Of a stretch of DNA of 44,022 nucleotides, positions 25,381 to 33,236 are shown piece after piece. Below the pieces are notes generated by a model. That model searched no databases and was not told the DNA's origin. It saw only the letters and a program-made list of their open reading frames with translations. The DNA is from Syntrophaceae bacterium. Lineage in GTDB: Bacteria; Desulfobacterota; Syntrophia; Syntrophales; Smithellaceae. The position numbers and the translations under genes are program-made. The stretch lies in assembly GCA_025355345.1 (NCBI GenBank), contig JANXZU010000139.1:1-44022 (forward strand). Direction: 5' to 3'. Position 1 is the stretch's first letter. Each line of letters begins with the position of its first letter.

Positions 25381-26679
25381 TTAATCTTTCCTATTGTCAA
25401 TAACCCGTACCGCCTTCCCCTCACCTTTGGGGATACTGTCCGGTTCCACCAAATCAACTTTCGGTGTAATCAGTAATTCGCCTTTCAATTCCTCGGTAAT
25501 TTTCTTTCTTAAAATCTCCAGTTGTTTGATGTCACCGGCAAAATATTTTTTATTGACTTCGACTTTAACCGTCATGGAATCATTGAAATCAGCGCGATCG
25601 AGGATAATCAGGAAGTTTGTGCCCACATCAGCGATTTCCATCAGCTTCTTTTCAATCTGCATGGGGAAAATATTCACGCCTTTGAGAATCAGCATATCAT
25701 CAGAACGTCCTTTGATCCTTTCAATACGACGGTGGGTTCTGCCGCAAGGGCAGATTCCCGGAATAATTCTGGTTAAATCTTTTGTTCGGTAACGCAAAAG
25801 TGGCATGCCTTCTTTTTGTAGAGAAGTCATGACGAGTTCACCTTCTTCACCATCGGCAACCGGCGCAAGAGTCTTGGGATCTATGATCTCCACCAGAAAA
25901 CTATCTTCCCAGATATGCATACCATTTTGCTGTGGACATTCAAAAGCTACACCCGGACCATTCATTTCAGAAAGGCCATAGGAGTTAAAAGCTTTATAGC
26001 CGTAGATTTCTTCAATCTTACGCCGCATTTTTTCCGTATGCGGCTCCGCGCCAAGAAAAGCAATCTTTACTTTCGTATCTTTACGCGGGTCAATCTTCAG
26101 CTCCGTAAACACTGTCGAGAGGTGCAGCGCGTAACTTGGAATAACGTGGACAACCGTTGTTTCAAAATCCATCATCAGTTGAATCTGACGTTTGGAGTTG
26201 CCAGCGCCAGCGGGAATAACCAACGCGCCGATCTTTTCCGCACCGTAATGAAAACCGAGTCCGCCGGTAAACAGGCCATAGGTCATCATATTTTGGAAAA
26301 CATCACTTTTGCGCATCCCGGTCATAAACATGCAGCGTGCTAAAAGATTTGACCAGATGGCAATATCGCTTGCCGTATGGAAAACTACCGTGGCTCGGCC
26401 TGTTGTTCCCGAAGATGAATGCATCCTGACCAGTTCATCTTTCGGTACCGCGATAAAACCATAAGGCCAGTGTTCGCGCAAATCATCCTTAGTGGTAAAG
26501 GGAAATTTTTGAATATCTTCAAGCGATTTTATCGAGTTAGCGCTGATGTTTTTCTCTTGAAATAGTTTGCCGTAATAATAAGATTTTTCTGTTCTTTTAA
26601 TTGTATCTTTGAGTTGTGCCAGTTGCAATTCTTCCAGTTTCTTCCGGTCTATTGTCTCTACATTCTTTTCCCAGTACAT
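25381..26679 (-). CDS. paaK: Phenylacetate-CoA ligase family protein
   Basis: 432 residues; activates an aryl acid such as phenylacetate to its CoA thioester using ATP. The AMP-binding motif is HSSSGTTGRATV, followed by the FNSYGLSEMNGPG segment, LRYRTKDLT and the C-terminal lid hinge IKGRSDDMLILKGVNIFPMQ. The N-terminus YWEKNVETIDRKKLEELQL is typical. It is the first gene of a minus-strand operon with the ACT protein and the CQLG protein. This fits fermentative breakdown or salvage of aromatic amino acids via arylpyruvates. Confidence 0.92.
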   Translation of the reverse strand: MYWEKNVETIDRKKLEELQLAQLKDTIKRTEKSYYYGKLFQEKNISANSIKSLEDIQKFPFTTKDDLREHWPYGFIAVPKDELVRMHSSSGTTGRATVVFHTASDIAIWSNLLARCMFMTGMRKSDVFQNMMTYGLFTGGLGFHYGAEKIGALVIPAGAGNSKRQIQLMMDFETTVVHVIPSYALHLSTVFTELKIDPRKDTKVKIAFLGAEPHTEKMRRKIEEIYGYKAFNSYGLSEMNGPGVAFECPQQNGMHIWEDSFLVEIIDPKTLAPVADGEEGELVMTSLQKEGMPLLRYRTKDLTRIIPGICPCGRTHRRIERIKGRSDDMLILKGVNIFPMQIEKKLMEIADVGTNFLIILDRADFNDSMTVKVEVNKKYFAGDIKQLEILRKKITEELKGELLITPKVDLVEPDSIPKGEGKAVRVIDNRKD

Positions 26680-27154
26680 TTAATCCCCCGCCATATTGGC
26701 ATTTCTTTCTTTTTTACAACCACGCAGATCTTTTATCGATTCTAATCTCATGTTTATATGGGTGTGTATATCGGTAAACAGGATGATAAGTAAAGTAAAT
26801 ATAAAAAGGTATTTCGTCCCGTAATATTTTGTCAATGTAAAAACTGGAACTGCGCACGCATTATCCTGCCTACTGTAATTTTTGCATCATAAATATCTGT
26901 CTTCAATAAATCAAGCATATATTGCGGCAAATAAACTCAAAATACATTGACAAAAAAAGCTTTCTATATTAAATAAATAAGGTAGTTGAGTTGGGATAGT
27001 ATTACTAATTATTCATTGGAGAATTCCCAGCATGACAAAGACAATATCTTCTAATCCATCTTCAATATATAAATTATAGTTAAAGTCGGACTATTGCTTA
27101 AACATTATTCGATCTTTTTAACATTTTTTTCATCCTGATATTTTAGCGTTAACG
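26680..27154. promoter_or_regulatory. Divergent spacer between paaK and phaE with a candidate PhaR-like site
   Basis: About 475 bases with no gene I accept. It contains TTGC-g-GCAA (26922-26930), a perfect short inverted repeat, 16 bases before a TTGACA (26947-26952); possible -10 boxes (TATATT at 26965, TAAATA at 26970) are at poor spacing or poor match. The TGC-type dyad resembles those beside the minus-strand phasin genes and phaR, so PhaR control of phaEC is possible. Confidence 0.35.
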
Positions 27155-27166
27155 ATGAGGCGAATT

Positions 27167-28105
27167 ATGACTGAAGCGGCAACTGATGCTGAAAAAAATC
27201 CTCCGAATGAATTACTTTTTATAAACTGGCTGGAAGCAGCAACTGACCTTTGGTCCAATCTGGCCAAAACGGCTGCGCCTAATCCTGATGGTAGCAAACA
27301 AACCAAAAACGCCGCACAAAATCGTTTTCTGGGACAATGGAAAACTAACTTGAGCTTGATGAAGTCTTTTTCTCAAGCCATGAACGAGTCTGAATCTGAA
27401 TCATCAACTGCTCAAGCTATTGATGTCCTGCCGAAAATAATTTTAAGAATGTCTAAATCCGGTTGGGATACTGGTTTTCAAATCCAAAAACATTTATTAG
27501 AAAAAATCGGTAAGATCGGTAAAAGAACCGAAGCTTATAACTTTGATAATTTGGATGAGGAAGTCTTTAAAGCATCAACTGAAATTTATGAAAAGGAATT
27601 GCAGCAATATTTTCACGTTCCGCCCCTGGGGCTCAACAGATATTATCAGGAAAGATTAAGCAGTCTTTTAGATAAACATAATCTTTTTGAAAATACTTTG
27701 GCTGAATTTCTCTCTGTTTTGTATCTGCCCATGGAAAAATCATTTAAAGTTCTGCAGGAAAACTTGCAAAGCATGGCTAATGAAGGAACGCTGCCAAAAG
27801 GAACAAAAGATCATTACGCCATGTGGATCAAAATTTTGGAAGGGCATTACATGAACCTTTTCAAATCCAAAGAATATACAGATGCCCTGCATAAAACACT
27901 CAGCAAAATGGAAGATTTTTTGCTGGCAAAAAATGAAACTCTGCATGATTTTTTACAATTATTACCTATTCCAACAAATAAAGAAATGGACGAATTGTAC
28001 AAAGAGTTTCATGTTTTAAAAAAGCGCGTCAAGGAACTGGAAAAACAAATTAAGGTTATGTCTAAAGCAAACAAAGGCTCACAACAAAGTGCCCCTGCAG
28101 GTTGA
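27167..28105 (+). CDS. phaE: Class III PHA synthase subunit PhaE
   Basis: About 312 residues, soluble and helical, the non-catalytic partner of PhaC in class III polyhydroxyalkanoate synthases. Features seen are the W-rich N-terminus (FINWLEAATDLWSNLAK), the conserved central block PPLGLNRYYQERLSSLLDK with FLSVLYLPMEKSFKVLQENL, and a C-terminal coiled coil (about 275-300, ELYKEFHVLKKRVKELEKQI). The ATG at 27167 is favoured over 27155 since GAGG lies 6 bases before it. The phaC gene follows after 58 bases. Confidence 0.85.
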   Translation: MTEAATDAEKNPPNELLFINWLEAATDLWSNLAKTAAPNPDGSKQTKNAAQNRFLGQWKTNLSLMKSFSQAMNESESESSTAQAIDVLPKIILRMSKSGWDTGFQIQKHLLEKIGKIGKRTEAYNFDNLDEEVFKASTEIYEKELQQYFHVPPLGLNRYYQERLSSLLDKHNLFENTLAEFLSVLYLPMEKSFKVLQENLQSMANEGTLPKGTKDHYAMWIKILEGHYMNLFKSKEYTDALHKTLSKMEDFLLAKNETLHDFLQLLPIPTNKEMDELYKEFHVLKKRVKELEKQIKVMSKANKGSQQSAPAG

Positions 28106-28163
28106 TACAACAATCAACCAGACTGTAGAAATGATTTAACATCTCAAAAGGCATGCAATTAAT

Positions 28164-29462
28164 ATGACGCAAACAAAAATTCCAATAGAACTCATTTTAG
28201 AGAGCCTTGCTGAAGACACGGAAAAAGCCCAGAAGCGCGCCGAGAAAGCGTCCGATGTTTTGTTGAGCCCGCTTCATTATGATGTGGCGTCAACTCCTTA
28301 TGACATTGTTTACGAGGAAGATCGTGTAAAACTTAAACACTATTCCCGATCCGAAACGGCAGAAAATAAACTAAAAACACCTCTGCTTGTCGTCTATGCC
28401 TTGATTAACCGCGAAACGATGCTCGATTTGCAACCGGACAGAAGTGTTGTGAAAAACTTCCTCCAGGATGGCATTGACTTGTATATGATTGACTGGGGCT
28501 ATCCGACACGCAAAGACCGCTTTGTGACTATTGACGACCATGTTAATGGCTATATCGATAACATCATCGACTTTATCCGGGAAAAGCATCAAATCCAAAA
28601 AGTTAATATAATGGGAATTTGCATGGGCGGAACTTTTTCCATCATGTATTCCGCGCTTCATCCTGATAAGATAAAAAATCTTATTACAACAGTTACACCT
28701 TCGAGTTTTGACACAGATAAGGGTCTTTTGCACGTCTGGATGAAAGATATCGACATCGATAAAATGATTCAGACTTACGGCAATATCCCCGGTGATCTGA
28801 TGAATCTTGGTTTCCTGCTGCTCAATCCCGCGCGCTTGATGATTGATAAATATGTCGGATTTATGGAAAATATGGATAACAAAGAATTTGTGGAAAACTT
28901 CGTGCGGATGGAGCGATGGATTTTTGACAGCCCTGATGTGCCTGGAGAAACATTCCGCCAATTTGTTGAAGACGGTTATAAAAACAATCTCCTAATCCAA
29001 AGCAAAATGTACCTCGATGGCAAGCGTGTGGATTTAAAAAAACTAACCATGCCCATGCTTAATTTTTATGGGAAATATGATCATCTTGTACCACCGGAAT
29101 CCTGTGATCAAATAACTAGTGCTGTGGGAAGCAAGGATACAGAAGATGTATGTCTGGAGACTGGACACATAGGCATTTATGTCAGTTCCAAATTTCAGAA
29201 ACAATTTTCCCCGAAAATCGCCGAGTGGCTAAAAGCACGCGACCAGGATGAACTCCCTGTTCCAATGCCGCCAAAGAAAAAAGCTTCAGAAAAAACAAAT
29301 CCGTTGCATAAGCGAGTCACAATAAATAAGAAACCACCAACGCGTAAAACTCAAACAAAGAAGTTGGATCAATTGACCAAAGGAAATAATACTAAGCCAC
29401 CCCAAAAACCACCCTCCAAGGGAAAATCACTGCTAATGCAAAAAATTTCCGAGATTATATAA
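28164..29462 (+). CDS. phaC: Class III PHA synthase catalytic subunit PhaC with Lys/Pro-rich tail
   Basis: 432 residues; polymerises (R)-3-hydroxyacyl-CoA into PHA. The lipase-like box is GICMGG with nucleophile Cys153; Asp306 (GKYDHLVPPE) and His335 (TGHIGIYV) complete the catalytic triad, close to the positions in Allochromatium PhaC. The alpha/beta core ends near residue 362. The remaining 70 residues form a disordered-looking tail with about 16 Lys, 2 Arg and many Pro and Thr (PPKKKASEKT, KPPTRKTQTKK, KPPQKPPSKGK), which ordinary class III synthases (about 355-360 aa) lack. Such a tail could bind DNA or polyphosphate, or tether granules. Confidence 0.93.
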   Translation: MTQTKIPIELILESLAEDTEKAQKRAEKASDVLLSPLHYDVASTPYDIVYEEDRVKLKHYSRSETAENKLKTPLLVVYALINRETMLDLQPDRSVVKNFLQDGIDLYMIDWGYPTRKDRFVTIDDHVNGYIDNIIDFIREKHQIQKVNIMGICMGGTFSIMYSALHPDKIKNLITTVTPSSFDTDKGLLHVWMKDIDIDKMIQTYGNIPGDLMNLGFLLLNPARLMIDKYVGFMENMDNKEFVENFVRMERWIFDSPDVPGETFRQFVEDGYKNNLLIQSKMYLDGKRVDLKKLTMPMLNFYGKYDHLVPPESCDQITSAVGSKDTEDVCLETGHIGIYVSSKFQKQFSPKIAEWLKARDQDELPVPMPPKKKASEKTNPLHKRVTINKKPPTRKTQTKKLDQLTKGNNTKPPQKPPSKGKSLLMQKISEII

Positions 29463-29480
29463 TTTATTGGGAGATTAAAA

Positions 29481-30536
29481 ATGACAACTAAAAATGACTA
29501 TTTTCAAAGTTTGATCAAACTGAGCAGGGAATTTGGCACTACCAAGGATCAGGACAAGTTGCTTAATTTAATTGTCTCCAACGCGGTAAAGACAATGAAA
29601 GGTAAAGCAGCAAGTATTTTTCTCATGGATGAGGAATCGCAATCTTCTGCCAGAAATGTGGCTGTAGCTCAAGTGGGACTTTCGGCAAATTATACTCATG
29701 CGGGCCCCGGCCATGCAGTAAAAATTTCTCCCCAACTTCTAAAGGATGGCTATATATACTTCGAGAATGCAACTACAGATAAGCGTCTGATGAATCATGC
29801 AGCAAAGAAAGCTGAAGGAATCGGCTCCATCCTGACAGTCCCAGTTATGAATAAAGGCAAAATGCTTGGAATTCTGAGCCTTTACACAAAAGAAATAAGA
29901 AAATTTACAAAAGATGAAATTGATTTTCTTTCCATTTTGGCCGAACAGGGAGGCATTGCAATTGAAAATGCCCAGTTAATTAAGAAACTGCGGGATAACT
30001 CGCAAATCTTTCTGAATTTAGCGGCAAGCATTTCTTCCAGTCTCGATCTTAAGACAATCCTTCAGACTCTTACTGAATCTGTAGCTAAATGTCTGGATGT
30101 AAAAGCGGCATCGGTGCGGCTTCTCGACAGTGATAAGCAAACTCTGAAATTAGTCGCCAGCTTCGGCTTAAGCGAAAAATATCTGAACAAAGGGCCTATT
30201 TCCGCGGAAAAAAGCATAGCCGAAGCCCTAAAGGGAAAACCGGTGATAATTAGTAATGCTTATACTGATAGCGGTGTACAGTACAAAAAAGAGAAAAAGG
30301 AAGAAGGTATTGTCTCTATCTTGTGCGTCCCGATTAAGTCAAAAACAGATGTTATCGGCGTGCTTCGTCTATATAGCGACCGGCAACGAGAATTTACCGA
30401 AGACGATATCATTCTTGTTACGGCCATGGCTTCACAGGGCGGTCTCGCCATTCAAAACGCCTGTATGTATTTAACTGTTCAGGATGACATTAAAGATTTA
30501 AAGGAAAATATTTGGAGTCATAAACTGTGGTTCTAA
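29481..30536 (+). CDS. Tandem GAF-domain protein in the PHA operon
   Basis: 351 residues with two GAF domains (about 10-165 and 180-335), each with the late strand pattern G-I-L-S/R-L-Y followed by F-T-x-D-[ED]-I and GGxAIxNA. No kinase, GGDEF, EAL or DNA-binding output domain is present, so it is a stand-alone sensor or scaffold. A GAF domain can bind cyclic nucleotides, haem or small metabolites; the ligand here is unknown. It lies between phaC (18 bases) and phaJ (22 bases), so it is expressed with PHA synthesis and may sense redox or carbon state. Confidence 0.8.
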   Translation: MTTKNDYFQSLIKLSREFGTTKDQDKLLNLIVSNAVKTMKGKAASIFLMDEESQSSARNVAVAQVGLSANYTHAGPGHAVKISPQLLKDGYIYFENATTDKRLMNHAAKKAEGIGSILTVPVMNKGKMLGILSLYTKEIRKFTKDEIDFLSILAEQGGIAIENAQLIKKLRDNSQIFLNLAASISSSLDLKTILQTLTESVAKCLDVKAASVRLLDSDKQTLKLVASFGLSEKYLNKGPISAEKSIAEALKGKPVIISNAYTDSGVQYKKEKKEEGIVSILCVPIKSKTDVIGVLRLYSDRQREFTEDDIILVTAMASQGGLAIQNACMYLTVQDDIKDLKENIWSHKLWF

Positions 30537-30558
30537 AAGGCAGCGGAGGTAAAAAATT

Positions 30559-30990
30559 ATGATGACAGGAAAAAGCATTGAACAATTAAAGGTTGGAGAT
30601 ACGGCATCTTTTGGAAAAACAGTTTCGGAAAGTGATATATATTTATACGCAGGTATTACCGGCGATTTTAATCCGGCGCATGTAAACGAAGCTTACGCCA
30701 AAAGCACCTTTTTTAAAACCAGAATCGCGCATGGCATGTTAACCGCAGGTTTCATCTCGGCCATTCTGGCAAACCAATTGCCGGGACCAGGGACAATTTA
30801 CTTAAAACAAGAGTTAAGCTTTCTTGCTCCGGTGCATATCGGTGATACCATTACTGCCGCGGTAGAAGTAATAGAATTAATAACGGAAAAAAATCGCGCA
30901 CGGTTGAAAACAACGTGCAGTAATCAAGATGGAGTGTTAGTACTCAGTGGAGAAGCAACTGTGATGCCGCCGAAAACTAATAATAATTAA
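30559..30990 (+). CDS. phaJ: (R)-specific enoyl-CoA hydratase, MaoC family
   Basis: 143 residues, a single hot-dog domain. The catalytic dyad Asp36 and His41 is in GDFNPAHVNEAYA, matching Asp31/His36 of Aeromonas PhaJ with a 5-residue offset, followed by FFKTRIAHGMLTAG. It hydrates trans-2-enoyl-CoA to (R)-3-hydroxyacyl-CoA, giving PhaC its monomer from beta-oxidation or crotonyl-CoA metabolism, which explains the lack of phaA and phaB here. GGAGG lies before the ATG. It is the last gene of the phaE-phaC-GAF-phaJ operon. Confidence 0.9.
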   Translation: MMTGKSIEQLKVGDTASFGKTVSESDIYLYAGITGDFNPAHVNEAYAKSTFFKTRIAHGMLTAGFISAILANQLPGPGTIYLKQELSFLAPVHIGDTITAAVEVIELITEKNRARLKTTCSNQDGVLVLSGEATVMPPKTNNN

Positions 30991-30994
30991 CCAC

Positions 30995-31069
30995 GGGTAT
31001 AAATACCCTCCGCTTTGCGGGATTGTTCAACTTACCAATTCCGCTTCGCTTTCGGAATTGGAGTTTCAC
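30995..31069. repeat. Dispersed double-hairpin repeat, copy 3
   Basis: After a small GGGTAT-aa-ATACCC hairpin comes CCGC-ttt-GCGG (31010-31020), the spacer GATTGTTCAACTTA, then CCAATTCCG paired with CGGAATTGG (31035-31043, 31053-31061) around a loop with CTTCGCTT. Order, spacer and CTTCG loop match copy 1 at 2923-2981, although the stem sequences differ. Confidence 0.65.
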
Positions 31070-31075
31070 AAACAA

Positions 31076-31113
31076 AAAGCCTCCGTGGTACTTATAATTA
31101 CCGCGGAGGCTTT
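31076..31113. terminator. Bidirectional terminator between phaJ and phasin pair 2
   Basis: AAAGCCTCCG / CGGAGGCTTT, extended inward by TGGTA/TACCG with one wobble pair; A- and T-rich flanks serve the convergent transcripts. Confidence 0.8.
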
Positions 31114-31147
31114 CCGTTGTTCAATTCACCTGCAATCAACATTCAGG

Positions 31148-31408
31148 CTATTTTTTATTAAAAAATGATTCAACCTTTTTAAAACTTTCGTTTGCTGAAT
31201 TTTTAAATTCATTTCTGCCGTTCTTGTACGTATTGATCCAATCAGAAATTAACTTTTTGCCATCTTCCGGAAAATAAGAAGTCTGCTCAATAAATGAGTT
31301 CATCATTTTTTCAGTCTGATCTTGCAATGCAGTCATTGCTTCAAAAGAGTTATCAAAAGCTGTTTTATTAAAATCAATCATTTCTTTAGCGATTTGTTTT
31401 GGTTCCAT
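31148..31408 (-). CDS. Phasin-like protein, paralogue 3
   Basis: 86 residues: MEPKQIAKEMIDFNKTAFDN at the start, then FPEDGKKLISDWINTYKNGR and a charged helical end. By eye it is closest to paralogue 1 at 21007 (shared DWINTYK). The predicted role is coating PHA granules; no standard phasin domain can be confirmed by reading alone. GGAGGG is the ribosome binding site. It follows paralogue 4 by 72 bases in the same minus-strand transcript and ends at the terminator shared with phaJ. Confidence 0.7.
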   Translation of the reverse strand: MEPKQIAKEMIDFNKTAFDNSFEAMTALQDQTEKMMNSFIEQTSYFPEDGKKLISDWINTYKNGRNEFKNSANESFKKVESFFNKK

Positions 31409-31480
31409 TTTACCCTCCTAGGTAGTTAAAGATTATTTACAGGTTGCTTAATTGCTTTGGGACGCGCCTTACACCTTCAA

Positions 31481-31783
31481 TCACTTTGCTTTTTTTGCTT
31501 TCTTATTTGATATAGTCTCAATTTCTTGTTTATTAAAATATTGGGTTACTTTTTCATAATTTTTATCTGCTGTTTTCTTAAACTCAACTTGACCATTCTT
31601 GTAAAAATTTACCCAATTTATAATTGCCTCTTTTGTTTCTTCAGGAATTAAAGAAGCCTGCTGCAAAAAATTATTCACCATCTTTTCCATTTGCTCTTGC
31701 ACCACAGAAAATGTATCAAAAGTATTATCAAAAGCCGTTTTGTGATAATCAATTATTTGCTTGGCAATTTTCATATTTTCCAC
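31481..31783 (-). CDS. Phasin-like protein, paralogue 4
   Basis: 100 residues, MENMKIAKQIIDYHKTAFDN at the start and a Lys-rich end (SNKKAKKAK) like paralogue 1. The start is GTG at 31783; alignment of the four paralogues supports it over the ATG at 31774, and AAGGAGG is 12 bases upstream. A consensus-like promoter and a TTGCA-t-TGCAA palindrome lie just before it, shared with the divergent phaR gene. It is more diverged than the other three in the middle (SLIPEETKEAIINWVNFYKN). Confidence 0.7.
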   Translation of the reverse strand: MENMKIAKQIIDYHKTAFDNTFDTFSVVQEQMEKMVNNFLQQASLIPEETKEAIINWVNFYKNGQVEFKKTADKNYEKVTQYFNKQEIETISNKKAKKAK

Positions 31784-31828
31784 TTTTTGATATTTCCTCC
31801 TTATATTTTTCTGTACTTGTTGATATTC

Positions 31829-31856
31829 ATTATATTCATTTTTTCTGCTTTGTCAA
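31829..31856 (-). promoter_or_regulatory. Promoter of phasin pair 2
   Basis: On the minus strand TTGACA, 16 bases, TATAAT: the best promoter match in the window. It fits strong phasin expression. Confidence 0.65.
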
Positions 31857-31866
31857 TAATATTTTG

Positions 31867-31877
31867 TTGCATTGCAA
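31867..31877. promoter_or_regulatory. Candidate PhaR operator
   Basis: TTGCA-t-TGCAA, a perfect 5-bp inverted repeat, located just upstream of the -35 box of the phasin pair in the phasin/phaR divergent spacer. PhaR proteins are known to bind TGC-rich dyads at phasin and phaR promoters. A looser relative, TTGCAA...TGGCAA, lies at 31997-32017, 32 bases before the phaR start. Confidence 0.4.
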
Positions 31878-32048
31878 TATATATTTTATCGTGGACATCT
31901 CAAGAGATCTTGCTAATATTCTACATATTATTGAATACTTACATAGTCAGCAGATACTTATCACCAGCATATATGTTTAAATATTTAATATTTATGTTGC
32001 AAATATTAGCATGGCAATATAAAAGAACTACAAAAAAAGGGAAATAAT

Positions 32049-32510
32049 ATGACTGACAAATTACTGCTAAAAAAATACACTAACCGCCGACTCTACGATA
32101 CTGAAAAAAGTATTTATGTAACACTTGAATATATTACCAATGTGATTCGCCGGGGAAGGCAAGTATCTGTGACAGATGCCAAAACCGGCGAGGACGTAAC
32201 CGCATCAATACTCACTCAAATAATTATGGAAGAAGCTCGAAAAAAAAACTACCTTTTACCGATACCGTTGCTGCATCTTATTATCCAATACGGCGAGACT
32301 GTATTGAATGACTTTTTTAAAAAATATCTGGAACAGACTATTAAGAATTATCTTCTTTTCCGAGACTTTACTGATGATCAATATAAAAAGTACATGGATT
32401 ACGGCGGTAAATTTCCGGAAGTAAACCAGGAGATAATCAACACTCTTGCTCCTTTTAAACCAATTTTTGACATATTTTCCGTGAAGGCAAGTAATCAAAA
32501 AAACAAGTAG
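32049..32510 (+). CDS. phaR: PHA accumulation regulator PhaR
   Basis: 153 residues. The N-terminal DNA-binding domain (LLKKYTNRRLYDTEKSIYVT, about 5-24, to EDVTASILTQIIMEEA) is the highly conserved PhaR signature; the C-terminal helical region with NDFFKKYLEQTIKNYL corresponds to the PHB-accumulation domain. PhaR represses phasin and its own gene and is titrated off by nascent PHA granules. It is divergent from phasin paralogues 4 and 3 with operator-like dyads between. AAAAAGGG precedes the ATG. Confidence 0.93.
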   Translation: MTDKLLLKKYTNRRLYDTEKSIYVTLEYITNVIRRGRQVSVTDAKTGEDVTASILTQIIMEEARKKNYLLPIPLLHLIIQYGETVLNDFFKKYLEQTIKNYLLFRDFTDDQYKKYMDYGGKFPEVNQEIINTLAPFKPIFDIFSVKASNQKNK

Positions 32511-32649
32511 GCAGAACATCTCGCGCCGTCATAATTGCCACCCTTCAGCGCATCAATATCAACCTAAGGGCATTTACGGCACATTTACAACTTGACAATA
32601 TTGCCCTCATCCCTTAATAACATTACACAAATTTTAAGGTGAAATTATA

Positions 32650-33066
32650 TTGGCAACTTATTCCAAAAAAATAGTCATTCGTTATACTCCGGACGCAGTT
32701 GCGCAACCAATAATTTATGAACTGGTTAAACAATATGATTTGGTTTTTAATATTCTCAAAGCAAGGATATTCCCGCGCCGTGAGGGCATGATCGTTCTTG
32801 AACTTACCGGTATAAAAGAAAATTTTGACCGCGGCATCCGCTTCTTAAAAGAAATGGGGTTGAAGGTTGAACCTCTATCCAAAAGTGTCTGCCAAAACAA
32901 CAACAAATGCGTTCACTGCGGAGCCTGCACTTCTTTCTGCCCTACAGGAGCGCTGACCTTTGAAAATCCATCACTAAAAGTCATATTTGATGCCGAAAAA
33001 TGCAACGGGTGTGAACTCTGCGTCTCCGCCTGCCCTGTCCGTGCCATGGAAATTAATCTTCTTTAA
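32650..33066 (+). CDS. NIL domain / 4Fe-4S ferredoxin fusion
   Basis: 138 residues with a TTG start (AAGGTG upstream). The NIL domain covers about 1-75 (KIVIRYTPDAVAQPIIYELV, FPRREGMIVLEL), and two 4Fe-4S motifs follow: CVHCGACTSFCPTG and CNGCELCVSACPVR. NIL-ferredoxins work with the COG1900/DUF39 protein in assimilating sulfide into homocysteine in methanogens and many anaerobes; that partner is not adjacent here, so the role is inferred from the family only. It stands alone. Confidence 0.85.
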   Translation: MATYSKKIVIRYTPDAVAQPIIYELVKQYDLVFNILKARIFPRREGMIVLELTGIKENFDRGIRFLKEMGLKVEPLSKSVCQNNNKCVHCGACTSFCPTGALTFENPSLKVIFDAEKCNGCELCVSACPVRAMEINLL

Positions 33067-33236
33067 GCAGATTTTGTGCTCCAACAACAGCCTTTGCAAT
33101 TATTATTTACGCAAATAGGAAAAATGATAATTATTGCACTATGGACAAAGATCGCATATAATTTCCAAGTTAAAAATTTGATTTGTAAAAAATTTTTACA
33201 GACCCAAAATATGTTTTTTCTCCAAAGGAGATATTT

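Noticed and set aside
27032..27079. 15-codon frame starting ATGACAAAGACA in the paaK-phaE spacer
   Set aside because: GGAGA lies near the ATG, but the peptide is very short, polar and without recognisable features.
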